Program-made: the position numbers and the translations under genes
DNA from: Noviherbaspirillum sp. L7-7A
GTDB lineage: Bacteria; Pseudomonadota; Gammaproteobacteria; Burkholderiales; Burkholderiaceae_D
Direction of reading: 5' to 3'
Length of the DNA stretch: 64,000 nucleotides
Assembly: GCF_019052805.1 (NCBI RefSeq)
Contig: NZ_JAHQRJ010000001.1
Location: forward strand, 124,001 to 188,000
Part shown: positions 11,099-21,198 of the stretch, in pieces
How positions within the stretch are numbered: position 1 is the stretch's first letter
Layout: each line of letters begins with the position of its first letter
The notes under the pieces: model-generated
Seen by the model: the letters and a program-made list of their open reading frames with translations, nothing else
Database searches by the model: none
What the model was told of the DNA's origin: nothing

Positions 11099-12283
11099 AT
11101 GGAAATCGATATTCTGGACAATACGTCTGACGGCACCGTCATCAAGGTTGTCGGCGTCGGTGGCGCTGGCGGCAATGCAGTGCAACACATGATCAACAAG
11201 GGCGTGTCGGGCGTGGAGTTCATCTGCGCCAACACCGACGCCCAGGCGCTGAAGGTATCGAAGGCGCATAACGTCATTCAGATCGGCGACACCGGCCTGG
11301 GCGCCGGCATGAAGCCCGCCATCGGCCGCCAGCTGGCCGAGGAATCCCGCGGCCGCATCGAGGATGCGCTGCGCGGCGCGCACATGGTCTTCATCGCCGC
11401 CGGCATGGGCGGCGGCACCGGCACGGGCGCCGCGCCCGTGGTGGCGCAGATCGCCAAGGAGCAGGGCGCGCTGACCGTGGCCGTGGTCTCCAAACCGTTC
11501 TCGTACGAAGGCCAGAAGTGCATGGACATCGCCAACGAAGGGCTGGAGGCGCTGTCGCAGCATGTCGATTCGCTGATCATCATCCTGAACGAAAAGCTGG
11601 AAGAGATCTATGAAGACGACAGCATGATCGAGTGGCTGCAGCATGCCGACGACGTGCTCAACAACGCGGTGGCCGGCATTGCCGAGATCATCAATGTGCC
11701 GGGCCATATCAACGTCGACTTCAACGACGTCAAGACCATCATGGGCGAGCAGGGCAAGGCCATGATGGGTACCGCGGTGGCGTCCGGCGTGGACCGCGCC
11801 CGCCTGGCCGCGGAGCAGGCAGTCGCCTCGCCGCTCTTGGACGGCATCGATTTGTCCGGCGCGCGCGGCGTGCTGGTCAACGTCACTGCCAGCCGCAGCC
11901 TGAAGGGCAAGGAAATCAAGGAAGTCATGGCCACCGTGCGCGCATTCGCCGCGCCGGACGCATCGATCGCGCAGGGCATCGCCTACGACGAGTCGATGGG
12001 CGACGACATCCGCGTGACCGTGGTTGCCACCGGCCTGGGCCGCACCCGCAAGACCGTGCAGCTGGTCCAGACCCAGGCACTGCGCACCGGCACCCATGAC
12101 GAGGTGATGATGGGCGGCATGGCGCATGCCCATGGCGGCAGCCATGGCGGCGCCGCGATGGATAGCCTGAAGGCGCCGGCGGTATGGCGCAACAAGACGG
12201 CATCGGAAACCGTGCGCGCTCTGGAAAAGAACGGCATGGAAACCTACGACATCCCGGCCTTCCTGCGCAAGCAGGCAGACTGA
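11099..12283 (+). CDS. ftsZ: Cell division GTPase FtsZ
   Basis: FtsZ (394 aa) is the tubulin-like GTPase that forms the division ring. The GTP-binding tubulin signature GGGTGTG is at residues 104-110 and the nucleotide-contacting GGAGGNA at 21-27. A flexible linker with an Ala/Gly/His-rich patch precedes the conserved C-terminal peptide DIPAFLRKQ, which binds FtsA and ZipA-type partners. A good Shine-Dalgarno (ACGAGGAG) precedes ATG 11099. It is the last gene of the dcw cluster before a strong terminator. Confidence 0.97.
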   Translation: MEIDILDNTSDGTVIKVVGVGGAGGNAVQHMINKGVSGVEFICANTDAQALKVSKAHNVIQIGDTGLGAGMKPAIGRQLAEESRGRIEDALRGAHMVFIAAGMGGGTGTGAAPVVAQIAKEQGALTVAVVSKPFSYEGQKCMDIANEGLEALSQHVDSLIIILNEKLEEIYEDDSMIEWLQHADDVLNNAVAGIAEIINVPGHINVDFNDVKTIMGEQGKAMMGTAVASGVDRARLAAEQAVASPLLDGIDLSGARGVLVNVTASRSLKGKEIKEVMATVRAFAAPDASIAQGIAYDESMGDDIRVTVVATGLGRTRKTVQLVQTQALRTGTHDEVMMGGMAHAHGGSHGGAAMDSLKAPAVWRNKTASETVRALEKNGMETYDIPAFLRKQAD

Positions 12284-12341
12284 TGGCATAGGCGCCCGTT
12301 CTGCAGGAAGTTGCGGAACGAGGCATACTCCGTGCTGCGCG

Positions 12342-12371
12342 CCGAGCCCGATGTCGGGCTCGGTTTTTTTT
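12342..12371 (+). terminator. Rho-independent terminator after ftsZ
   Basis: A perfect ten-base stem, CCGAGCCCGA / TCGGGCTCGG with a two-base loop, is followed by eight T residues. It lies 58 bases after the ftsZ stop and ends the dcw transcript before the peroxiredoxin gene. Confidence 0.93.
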
Positions 12372-12402
12372 CGCATTTTTTCTGCACACCGAAAGGACCA
12401 TC

Positions 12403-12909
12403 ATGACCATCAAAGTTGGCGAACGCCTGCCTGACGCGACCCTCTCCGAGTTCATCGACGTTGAAACCGAAGGCTGCACCCTCGGCCCCAACACCTTCAA
12501 GGTCAGCGAACTGACCCGCGGCAAGAAGATCGCCATCTTCGGCCTGCCAGGCGCCTACACCCCGACCTGCTCGGCCAAGCATGTGCCCGGTTATATCGCG
12601 CATGCCGACGCCTTGAAGGCCAAGGGCGTCGACGAGATATGGTGCGTGTCGGTCAACGACGCCTTCGTGATGGGCGCCTGGGGCCGCGAGCAGAAGGCCA
12701 CCGGCGTCGTGCGCATGATGGGCGACGGCAGCGCTGAATTCACCAAGGCGCTCGGCATGGAATTCGACCTGACCGCGCGCGGCATGGGCGTGCGCTCGCA
12801 GCGTTATTCGATGCTGGTCGAAGACGGCGTGGTCAAGCAGCTGAACCTGGAAGCGCCGGGCAAGTTCGAGGTGTCGAACGCGGAAACCCTGCTGGGGCAG
12901 CTGGGCTGA
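12403..12909 (+). CDS. Peroxiredoxin (Prx5-type redoxin)
   Basis: This 168-aa thioredoxin-fold protein belongs to the Prx5 (type II) peroxiredoxins, which reduce hydroperoxides using a peroxidatic cysteine and glutathione or thioredoxin. The active-site stretch [15 protein letters not shown] places the peroxidatic Cys at residue 56. A second Cys is at residue 25. The start has a good Shine-Dalgarno (GAAAGGACC). It lies alone between the ftsZ terminator and lpxC, an arrangement usual in Burkholderiales. Confidence 0.9.
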   Translation: MTIKVGERLPDATLSEFIDVETEGCTLGPNTFKVSELTRGKKIAIFGLPGAYTPTCSAKHVPGYIAHADALKAKGVDEIWCVSVNDAFVMGAWGREQKATGVVRMMGDGSAEFTKALGMEFDLTARGMGVRSQRYSMLVEDGVVKQLNLEAPGKFEVSNAETLLGQLG

Positions 12910-12916
12910 TGCAACA

Positions 12917-12942
12917 GGCGCAATGCCTGTACGCATTGCGCC
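12917..12942 (+). other. Perfect stem-loop between peroxiredoxin gene and lpxC
   Basis: GGCGCAATGC (12917-12926) pairs perfectly with GCATTGCGCC (12933-12942) around a six-base loop, starting eight bases after the peroxiredoxin stop. No T-run follows, so termination would be weak or factor-dependent. It separates the peroxiredoxin transcript from the lpxC promoter. Confidence 0.5.
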
Positions 12943-12994
12943 ACAGGGTCCGCGGTATTTGTTCCTTCAGGAACGACAGCCCGGACCTGATTGT

Positions 12995-13000
12995 TATAAT
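12995..13000 (+). promoter_or_regulatory. Consensus -10 box TATAAT of lpxC
   Basis: A perfect TATAAT ends six bases before the lpxC ATG. The normal -10 to +1 distance puts transcription start on the A of the start codon. No convincing -35 is seen 16-18 bases upstream, and no Shine-Dalgarno precedes the ATG. Function is inferred from sequence only. Confidence 0.6.
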
Positions 13001-13006
13001 CGCGCG

Positions 13007-13942
13007 ATGTTAAAACAACGTACTATCAAGCAGTTAGTCAAGACCACCGGCGTGGGCCTGCATTCCGGCACCAAGGTCGAACTCACCCTGCGCCCGGCCG
13101 CCATCGATGCCGGCATCCTGTTTCGCCGCGTCGACTTCGATCCGCCCGTGCTGCTGCCTGCCTCGGCGCTTGGCGTGGGCGATACCCGCATGGCTTCCAC
13201 GCTGCAGCAGGATGGCGCCAAGGTGTCGACCGTGGAACACCTGATGTCGGCCTGCGCTGGCCTGGGCATCGACAATCTCTGCATCGACCTGACCGCCGAA
13301 GAAATTCCCATCATGGATGGCTCGGCCTCTTCCTTCGTCTTTCTGTTGCAGCAGGCCGGCCTGCAGGAACAGGACGCACCGAAGAAATTCATCCGTGTCA
13401 GGAAGCCTGTGGAAGTGCGCGAAGGCAGCGGCGCACAGGAAAAATGGGCCAGGCTCGATCCCTACAATGGTTTCCGCCTGAAGTTCTTCATCGAATTCAA
13501 TCATCCGGCGGTGGACCGCACCGGCCAGATCGCCGAGGTCGATTTCAATGAAGAGTCCTATGTGCGCGAAGTGGCCCGTGCCCGCACCTTCGGCTTCATG
13601 CAGGATGTCGAAACCCTGCGCGGCCTGGGCCTGGCGCGCGGCGGCTCGCTGGAAAACGCGATCGTGATGGATGAATACCGCATCCTCAATCCCGATGGCC
13701 TGCGTTACGAGAATGAATTCGTGCGCCACAAGATCCTCGATGCCATCGGCGACCTGTACCTGGTTGGCCATCCGCTGCTGGCCAGCTACACCGCGCACAA
13801 GTCGGGCCATGGCCTGAACAACCAGTTGCTGCGCGCGCTGCTGGCTCAACCGGATTCCTATGAACTGGTCAGCTTTCCGAAGCTGGCCGACGCGCCGCCG
13901 GCCTATGCCGGGCAGGTCGGCGCAGAGTGGGCCCTCAATTGA
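13007..13942 (+). CDS. lpxC: UDP-3-O-acyl-N-acetylglucosamine deacetylase LpxC
   Basis: LpxC (311 aa) is the zinc deacetylase that catalyses the first committed step of lipid A synthesis. The start MLKQRTIKQ aligns with the usual LpxC N-terminus, so ATG 13007 is certain even though an upstream in-frame ATG exists at 12923. Zinc-ligand and catalytic motifs are present: [17 protein letters not shown] and the KSGHGLNN histidine. It has no ribosome-binding site and may be translated from a leaderless mRNA. Confidence 0.96.
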   Translation: MLKQRTIKQLVKTTGVGLHSGTKVELTLRPAAIDAGILFRRVDFDPPVLLPASALGVGDTRMASTLQQDGAKVSTVEHLMSACAGLGIDNLCIDLTAEEIPIMDGSASSFVFLLQQAGLQEQDAPKKFIRVRKPVEVREGSGAQEKWARLDPYNGFRLKFFIEFNHPAVDRTGQIAEVDFNEESYVREVARARTFGFMQDVETLRGLGLARGGSLENAIVMDEYRILNPDGLRYENEFVRHKILDAIGDLYLVGHPLLASYTAHKSGHGLNNQLLRALLAQPDSYELVSFPKLADAPPAYAGQVGAEWALN

Positions 13943-13956
13943 TCTAGAGATCTGAA

Positions 13957-14451
13957 TTACTTGCGATGGCGGCCGACCATGGCCGCGATCGCTGCCCGCA
14001 GCGCTTCATTGCGCGGCGAATTTTCCAGCGTGTCGCCGAGTTCCGCCAGGGCCGATACCGCCTGCTGCGGCAGGCGCAGCTGCTTCACCGGCACCGGCTT
14101 GGGCATGTTGGTGGGCCGCACCTGTACCTTCAGACGTATCGAGCCGATCTGCCATCCCTGCGCCGCCAGGCTTTCCTGCAGTTTCGGCAATCTGTTTTTC
14201 AGCTTCGCGGCGACCGAGGCATTCGGCACGCCCAGCACCAGCTGCTCGGCGCTGCACAGGAGCACTTCGCAATAGCCGAACATGTCGGGCAGGATGGCCG
14301 CGCAGGCCTTCTGCAACTGTGCCATGCGCCTGACAGCGGGTAACAGCAGCGCCATCTTTTCATTTGCGCCAAGGTAAGAAGCCGCGTCGTGCGCGGCGGG
14401 TGTTTTGATGCCGCGCACCAGATTGCGCGGAAATCCTTGTGAACTAATCAT
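13957..14451 (-). CDS. dciA: DciA-type DnaB helicase loader (DUF721)
   Basis: This 164-aa protein is a DUF721/DciA family member, the ancestral bacterial loader that interacts with the replicative helicase DnaB. The order lpxC–dciA–M23 peptidase–secA is the same as in Pseudomonas, where dciA was characterised. The conserved N-terminal KH-like part runs from about residue 35 to 110; the tail is Pro/Lys-rich. It is convergent with lpxC with only 14 bases between them, and divergent from the M23 peptidase gene. Confidence 0.8.
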   Translation of the reverse strand: MISSQGFPRNLVRGIKTPAAHDAASYLGANEKMALLLPAVRRMAQLQKACAAILPDMFGYCEVLLCSAEQLVLGVPNASVAAKLKNRLPKLQESLAAQGWQIGSIRLKVQVRPTNMPKPVPVKQLRLPQQAVSALAELGDTLENSPRNEALRAAIAAMVGRHRK

Positions 14452-14498
14452 CGGCTTAGCGTATCACATCGCACGATTGAGTTTGATTAAGGAACAAG

Positions 14499-15452
14499 AT
14501 GCAGATCATTCTGTTGCATCCAAGAATGACGCAGGCAAAGTCGCTGACGCTCAAGCCGCGTCATGTTGCGCTGTTTGCCGTGGCCTTTGCCTTTTGTGTG
14601 CTGACGATGGCCGGCATGCTGTATTACCTGGGCGTTGCGACCGGACTGGCCGACAGGCTGCCATTTGCGCGCACCGTGCATGTATCGGGCGCCGCGCCGC
14701 AGGCGCAGGCGCCGGACCCGCAGGTGAAGAAAAGCCTGGCGCAGATGGCTACCCGGGTGGGTGAATTGCAGGCGCAGCTGGTGCGCCTGGATGCGCTGGG
14801 CGAGCGGGTGCAGGGCCTGGCCGGGGTGCGGCCCGAGGAATTCAATTTCCGCGAAAAGCCCGGACGCGGCGGCGCCGAGCCGTCCAGCCATCCGTCACGG
14901 GAACTGGGCGTGCAGGAATTCCAGCAGATGCTTGATACCCTTGCACGGGACGTCGAGCATCGCGCCGATTATTTCAACGTGGTGGAAAGCGCACTGATGC
15001 GGGAACGGGTCCAGGCCAAGCTGCTGCCGACCAGCCAGCCGGTGGCGGTTGGCTACAACGCGTCCAGCTTCGGCTGGCGCTTCGATCCGTTCAATGGCCG
15101 CAGCACCTTCCATGAAGGCGTCGACTTCGCCGCGCCCACCGGCACGCCGATCGCGGCCGCGGCCGGCGGCGTGGTGGTGACCTCGGAATACCATCACCAG
15201 TTCGGCAACATGCTGGAGGTTGATCATGGCAACGGCCTCGTCACCCGCTATGCCCATGCGTCGCGGCTGCTGGCGCGGGTCGGCGACATCGTGCGGCGTG
15301 GCCAGCATGTGGCCGATGTCGGTTCCACCGGCCGCTCCACCGGCGCGCATCTGCATTTCGAGGTGCTGGTGATGGGCGTGCAGCAGGACCCGTCGAAATT
15401 CCTGGCGGCCGGCGCCGACCAGGCATTCAGGACGGCGCAGAAGGGCAAGTGA
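14499..15452 (+). CDS. Membrane-anchored M23 (LytM-type) metallopeptidase
   Basis: This 317-aa protein has a single membrane segment at about residues 23-45, a coiled-coil-prone periplasmic stalk (65-185), and a C-terminal M23 peptidase domain. Zinc-site motifs are complete: HEGVDFAAP (His and Asp) and HLHFEV (HxH), so it should be an active peptidoglycan endopeptidase rather than a degenerate activator. It lies upstream of secA at a conserved position, divergent from dciA. Confidence 0.88.
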   Translation: MQIILLHPRMTQAKSLTLKPRHVALFAVAFAFCVLTMAGMLYYLGVATGLADRLPFARTVHVSGAAPQAQAPDPQVKKSLAQMATRVGELQAQLVRLDALGERVQGLAGVRPEEFNFREKPGRGGAEPSSHPSRELGVQEFQQMLDTLARDVEHRADYFNVVESALMRERVQAKLLPTSQPVAVGYNASSFGWRFDPFNGRSTFHEGVDFAAPTGTPIAAAAGGVVVTSEYHHQFGNMLEVDHGNGLVTRYAHASRLLARVGDIVRRGQHVADVGSTGRSTGAHLHFEVLVMGVQQDPSKFLAAGADQAFRTAQKGK

Positions 15453-15796
15453 CCGCGGTCGGGCCGGGAAACGGGTAAAGTTTGACCAGACATCGTTTCC
15501 GGGAGGGTAGGCCCAATCGAGCCAGGAGCCTGCGTGGTAGAAGGCAGCGGCTGCAACGGGCGAGAAAGCGGCCCATTTCGCCAGCACCGCCTGCGCCCAG
15601 GGCCCCACCCTGGGCTTGCCGGCGCTGCCAAACTGGTCTCGCTTCTCGCCCGTTTCGCTTCGCTGCCTTCTACCACGCAGGCTCCTGGGGCTGCATGCTA
15701 AAATCCCCCGATTTGGCAACAATCCCTATTCTGCTCGACGCGATCATGGTGGTTTGCGCGAGGTTTTTTCCACGCCGCCCTTATTAGACTCCAAGC
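15453..15796. other. Gene-free interval between M23 peptidase gene and secA
   Basis: These 344 bases hold no credible gene. They contain the long hairpin described separately (15522-15688). A possible extended -10 (TGCTAAAAT, 15696-15704) follows it, with no good -35, and then the secA leader. The open frames on the minus strand here arise from the palindrome. Confidence 0.6.
15522..15688. repeat. Long hairpin with 28-bp perfect inverted arms upstream of secA
   Basis: The 28 bases at 15522-15549 are the exact reverse complement of 15661-15688. Pairing continues inward imperfectly: AACGGGCGAGAA is repeated inverted, then GCCCAGGG / CCCTGGGC forms the tip. The whole 167 bases can therefore fold into one hairpin. 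It lies 108 bases before the secA start. It could be a small non-autonomous mobile palindrome or an mRNA leader structure; the sequence does not decide between them. Confidence 0.8.
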
Positions 15797-18559
<2,763 letters not shown>

Positions 18560-18602
18560 TCGCTGATCATTACCGTTATCTGAAAGAAAAGAGCAAGCAG
18601 CC

Positions 18603-19829
18603 ATGGCCGTCAATCTTCCCCTTCCCGTCGCCGCTCACCTGAAGCCGGTGCCCGGCATCGAGCTCGGCCATGCCGAAGCCGGCGTGCGCAAGGCCAACCG
18701 CAAGGATGTGCTGGTGATGCGCCTGGCGCCCGGCGCTACTGTCGCCGGCGTGTTCACCACCAACCGCTTCTGCGCGGCGCCGGTGCAGGTATGCCAGTCG
18801 CACCTGGCGGCCGGCAAGGGCATACGGGCGCTGGTGGTCAACACCGGCAATGCCAATGCCGGCACCGGTGAAACAGGTCTCGCGCATGCAAACCAGACCT
18901 GCGAGGCGCTGGCAGGCCTTTTGGGCTGCGATGCGCAGCAGGTGCTGCCGTTTTCCACCGGCGTGATCCTGGAGCCGCTGCCGGTGGACCGCATCAGGGC
19001 CGGCCTGCCGCAGGCGATCGCCAACCTGAATGCCGACAACTGGTACAACGCCGCTGAAACCATCATGACCACCGACACCCAGCCCAAGGCGGCGTCGCGC
19101 ACGGTGGAGATCGGCGGCAAGACCATTACCCTGACCGGCATCAGCAAGGGCGCCGGCATGATCAAGCCCAACATGGCGACCATGCTGGGCTATGTCGCCA
19201 CCGATGCCAGGGTGGCGCAGCCGGTATTGAATGAACTGGTGAAGACGGCCGCCAACCAGTCCTTCAACTGCATCACCATCGACGGCGATACCTCGACCAA
19301 CGACTCCTTCATGCTGATCGCCACTGGCGCTTCGGGCGTGGATGTGGGCGCGCCCGGCTCGGCCGACTATGCGCTGTTTGAACAGGCCGTGGTGGCGCTG
19401 TCGCAGGAACTGGCGCAGATGATCATCCGCGACGGCGAAGGCGCGACCAAGTTCATCACGGTGACGGTGGAAGAGGGCGCGAGCGTCGAGGAATGCCACA
19501 AGGTTGCCTATTCGATCGCCCATTCGCCGCTGGTCAAGACCGCCTTTTTCGCTTCCGACCCCAACCTCGGCCGCATCCTGGCCGCCATCGGCTATGCGGG
19601 CGTGGACGACCTCGATGTCAGCAAGCTCAACCTGTATCTGGACGATGTCTGGGTCGCCAAGAATGGCGGCCGCAATCCGGACTACCAGGAAGCCGATGGA
19701 CAGCGCGTGATGAAGCAGAGCGAGATCACGGTGCGGGTGAAGCTGGCGCGCGGCGCTGCCCGGGCCACGGTCTGGACCTGCGACCTGTCGCATGACTATG
19801 TCAGCATCAACGCCGACTACCGTTCCTGA
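18603..19829 (+). CDS. argJ: Bifunctional ornithine acetyltransferase / N-acetylglutamate synthase ArgJ
   Basis: ArgJ (408 aa) recycles the acetyl group in arginine synthesis by transferring it from N-acetylornithine to glutamate. The self-cleavage motif NMATML places the catalytic threonine at residue 193, and KGAGMIKP precedes it. The mature enzyme would be an alpha/beta pair cut before Thr193. ATG 18603 has a Shine-Dalgarno-like AAGAGCAAG upstream. It probably shares a transcript with secA, as in many Burkholderiales. Confidence 0.95.
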   Translation: MAVNLPLPVAAHLKPVPGIELGHAEAGVRKANRKDVLVMRLAPGATVAGVFTTNRFCAAPVQVCQSHLAAGKGIRALVVNTGNANAGTGETGLAHANQTCEALAGLLGCDAQQVLPFSTGVILEPLPVDRIRAGLPQAIANLNADNWYNAAETIMTTDTQPKAASRTVEIGGKTITLTGISKGAGMIKPNMATMLGYVATDARVAQPVLNELVKTAANQSFNCITIDGDTSTNDSFMLIATGASGVDVGAPGSADYALFEQAVVALSQELAQMIIRDGEGATKFITVTVEEGASVEECHKVAYSIAHSPLVKTAFFASDPNLGRILAAIGYAGVDDLDVSKLNLYLDDVWVAKNGGRNPDYQEADGQRVMKQSEITVRVKLARGAARATVWTCDLSHDYVSINADYRS

Positions 19830-19883
19830 TCCTTCAACCGATTCCGACCTGACGGCGGCGCCTGCGGGCGCCGCATTGCCATC

Positions 19884-20753
19884 ATGACCCAACTCGATAC
19901 CTTCCTGTCCCGTGCCGAAGCGCTGCTGGCGCGCATTGAAACCCTGCTGCCGCAGGCCGCGAATGCCGCGCCCGACTGGGATGCCGGCCATGCCTTCCGC
20001 TGGCGCAAGAGCAATGGCCACGGCAGGCTGCAGCCGGTGCGTCACATGGCGCCGATCGCGCTGGACGACCTGCAGCACATTGGCCCGCAAAAGGAGCAGA
20101 TCGCGCAGAACACCTTGCAGTTCGTGTCCGGCCGGCCCGCCAACAACGTGCTCCTGACCGGCGCCCGCGGCACCGGCAAGTCCTCGCTGATCAAGGCCTG
20201 CCTGAATGAATATGCGGCGCGGGGCCTGCGCCTGATCGAGGTCGACAAGGATGACCTGGTGGACCTGCCCGACATCGTCGAACTGGTGGCCGCCCGCCCC
20301 GAGCGCTTCGTCATCTTCTGCGACGACCTGTCCTTCGAGGAAGGCGAGAGCGGCTACAAGGCGCTGAAGACGGCGCTGGACGGCAGCATCGCCGCGCAGT
20401 CGGACAATGTGCTGATCTATGCCACGTCCAACCGCCGCCATCTGATGCCCGAGCGCATGTCCGACAATGCCACCTATACCCATGACGAGGACGGCGACCT
20501 GCATCCCGGCGAAACCGTGGAAGAGAAGATCTCGCTGTCCGAGCGCTTTGGCCTGTGGGTGACCTTCTATGCCTTCAAGCAGGGCGATTATCTCGACATC
20601 GTCGGCCACTGGCTGCGCCATTTCGGCTGCAATGACCAGCAGGTGGAGGCGGCTCGCGGCGATGCGCTGCGCTGGGCGCTGCAGCGCGGCTCCCGTTCTG
20701 GCCGGGTGGCCTGGCAGTTTGCCCGGGACTACGCCGGTCGCGGTACCGCCTGA
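19884..20753 (+). CDS. DUF815 family AAA-type ATP-binding protein
   Basis: A 289-aa P-loop ATPase of the DUF815 family. Walker A GARGTGKSSLIK is near residues 93-104 and the Walker B-like stretch FVIFCDDLSFE near 145. The function of the family is unknown; it is widely found next to argJ and mutT in Betaproteobacteria. It begins 54 bases after argJ, and its stop overlaps the NUDIX gene start (TGATG). A GC-rich stem (GCGGCGCC/GGCGCCGC) lies just before the start. Confidence 0.85.
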   Translation: MTQLDTFLSRAEALLARIETLLPQAANAAPDWDAGHAFRWRKSNGHGRLQPVRHMAPIALDDLQHIGPQKEQIAQNTLQFVSGRPANNVLLTGARGTGKSSLIKACLNEYAARGLRLIEVDKDDLVDLPDIVELVAARPERFVIFCDDLSFEEGESGYKALKTALDGSIAAQSDNVLIYATSNRRHLMPERMSDNATYTHDEDGDLHPGETVEEKISLSERFGLWVTFYAFKQGDYLDIVGHWLRHFGCNDQQVEAARGDALRWALQRGSRSGRVAWQFARDYAGRGTA

Positions 20754-21160
20754 TGACTGCGCCGATCAATGTCGCGGTCGGCATCCTGATGCGCGACAAC
20801 GGCGACGTGCTGCTGGGCCAGCGGCCGGAAGGCAAGCCGTATGCGGGCTACTGGGAATTCCCGGGCGGTAAGGTCGAAGAGTATGAATCCATCGCAGATG
20901 CCCTGCGTCGCGAGTTCGTCGAGGAGCTAGGGATCACGGTGGTGTCGGCCGAGCCATGGTGCTGTGTCGAGCATGTCTATCCGCATGCCCATGTGCGGCT
21001 GCATTTCTACATCAGCCGGGAATGGCAGGGCGAGCCCCAAAGCCTGGAAGGGCAGGCCTTTTCCTGGCAGGGCAGCGTCGACGTCGAGCCGCTGCTGCCG
21101 GCGACCATCCCGCTGATCGAGTGGCTGGACCGCTTGCGGGGCAAGGCTGGCGCACTCTGA
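20753..21160 (+). CDS. mutT: NUDIX hydrolase, MutT-type 8-oxo-dGTP diphosphatase
   Basis: This 135-aa NUDIX protein carries the full Nudix box from residue 38 to 61: GGKVEE at its start, RREFVEELG at its end. With its length and position next to secA/argJ, this points to MutT, which hydrolyses 8-oxo-dGTP to prevent transversions. The start overlaps the preceding stop by one base, so it is translationally coupled to the ATPase gene. Confidence 0.85.
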   Translation: MTAPINVAVGILMRDNGDVLLGQRPEGKPYAGYWEFPGGKVEEYESIADALRREFVEELGITVVSAEPWCCVEHVYPHAHVRLHFYISREWQGEPQSLEGQAFSWQGSVDVEPLLPATIPLIEWLDRLRGKAGAL

Positions 21161-21198
21161 AGCCGCGGCTGCACACGGTCATTGCCGCGTTTCCCGAT

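Noticed and set aside
15522-15688. Long hairpin before secA as a rho-independent terminator
   Set aside because: No T-run follows either arm, and the stem is far longer than terminator stems.
18576-20621. 681-residue open frame opposite argJ and the ATPase gene
   Set aside because: Spans two genes antisense; no start context or family similarity.
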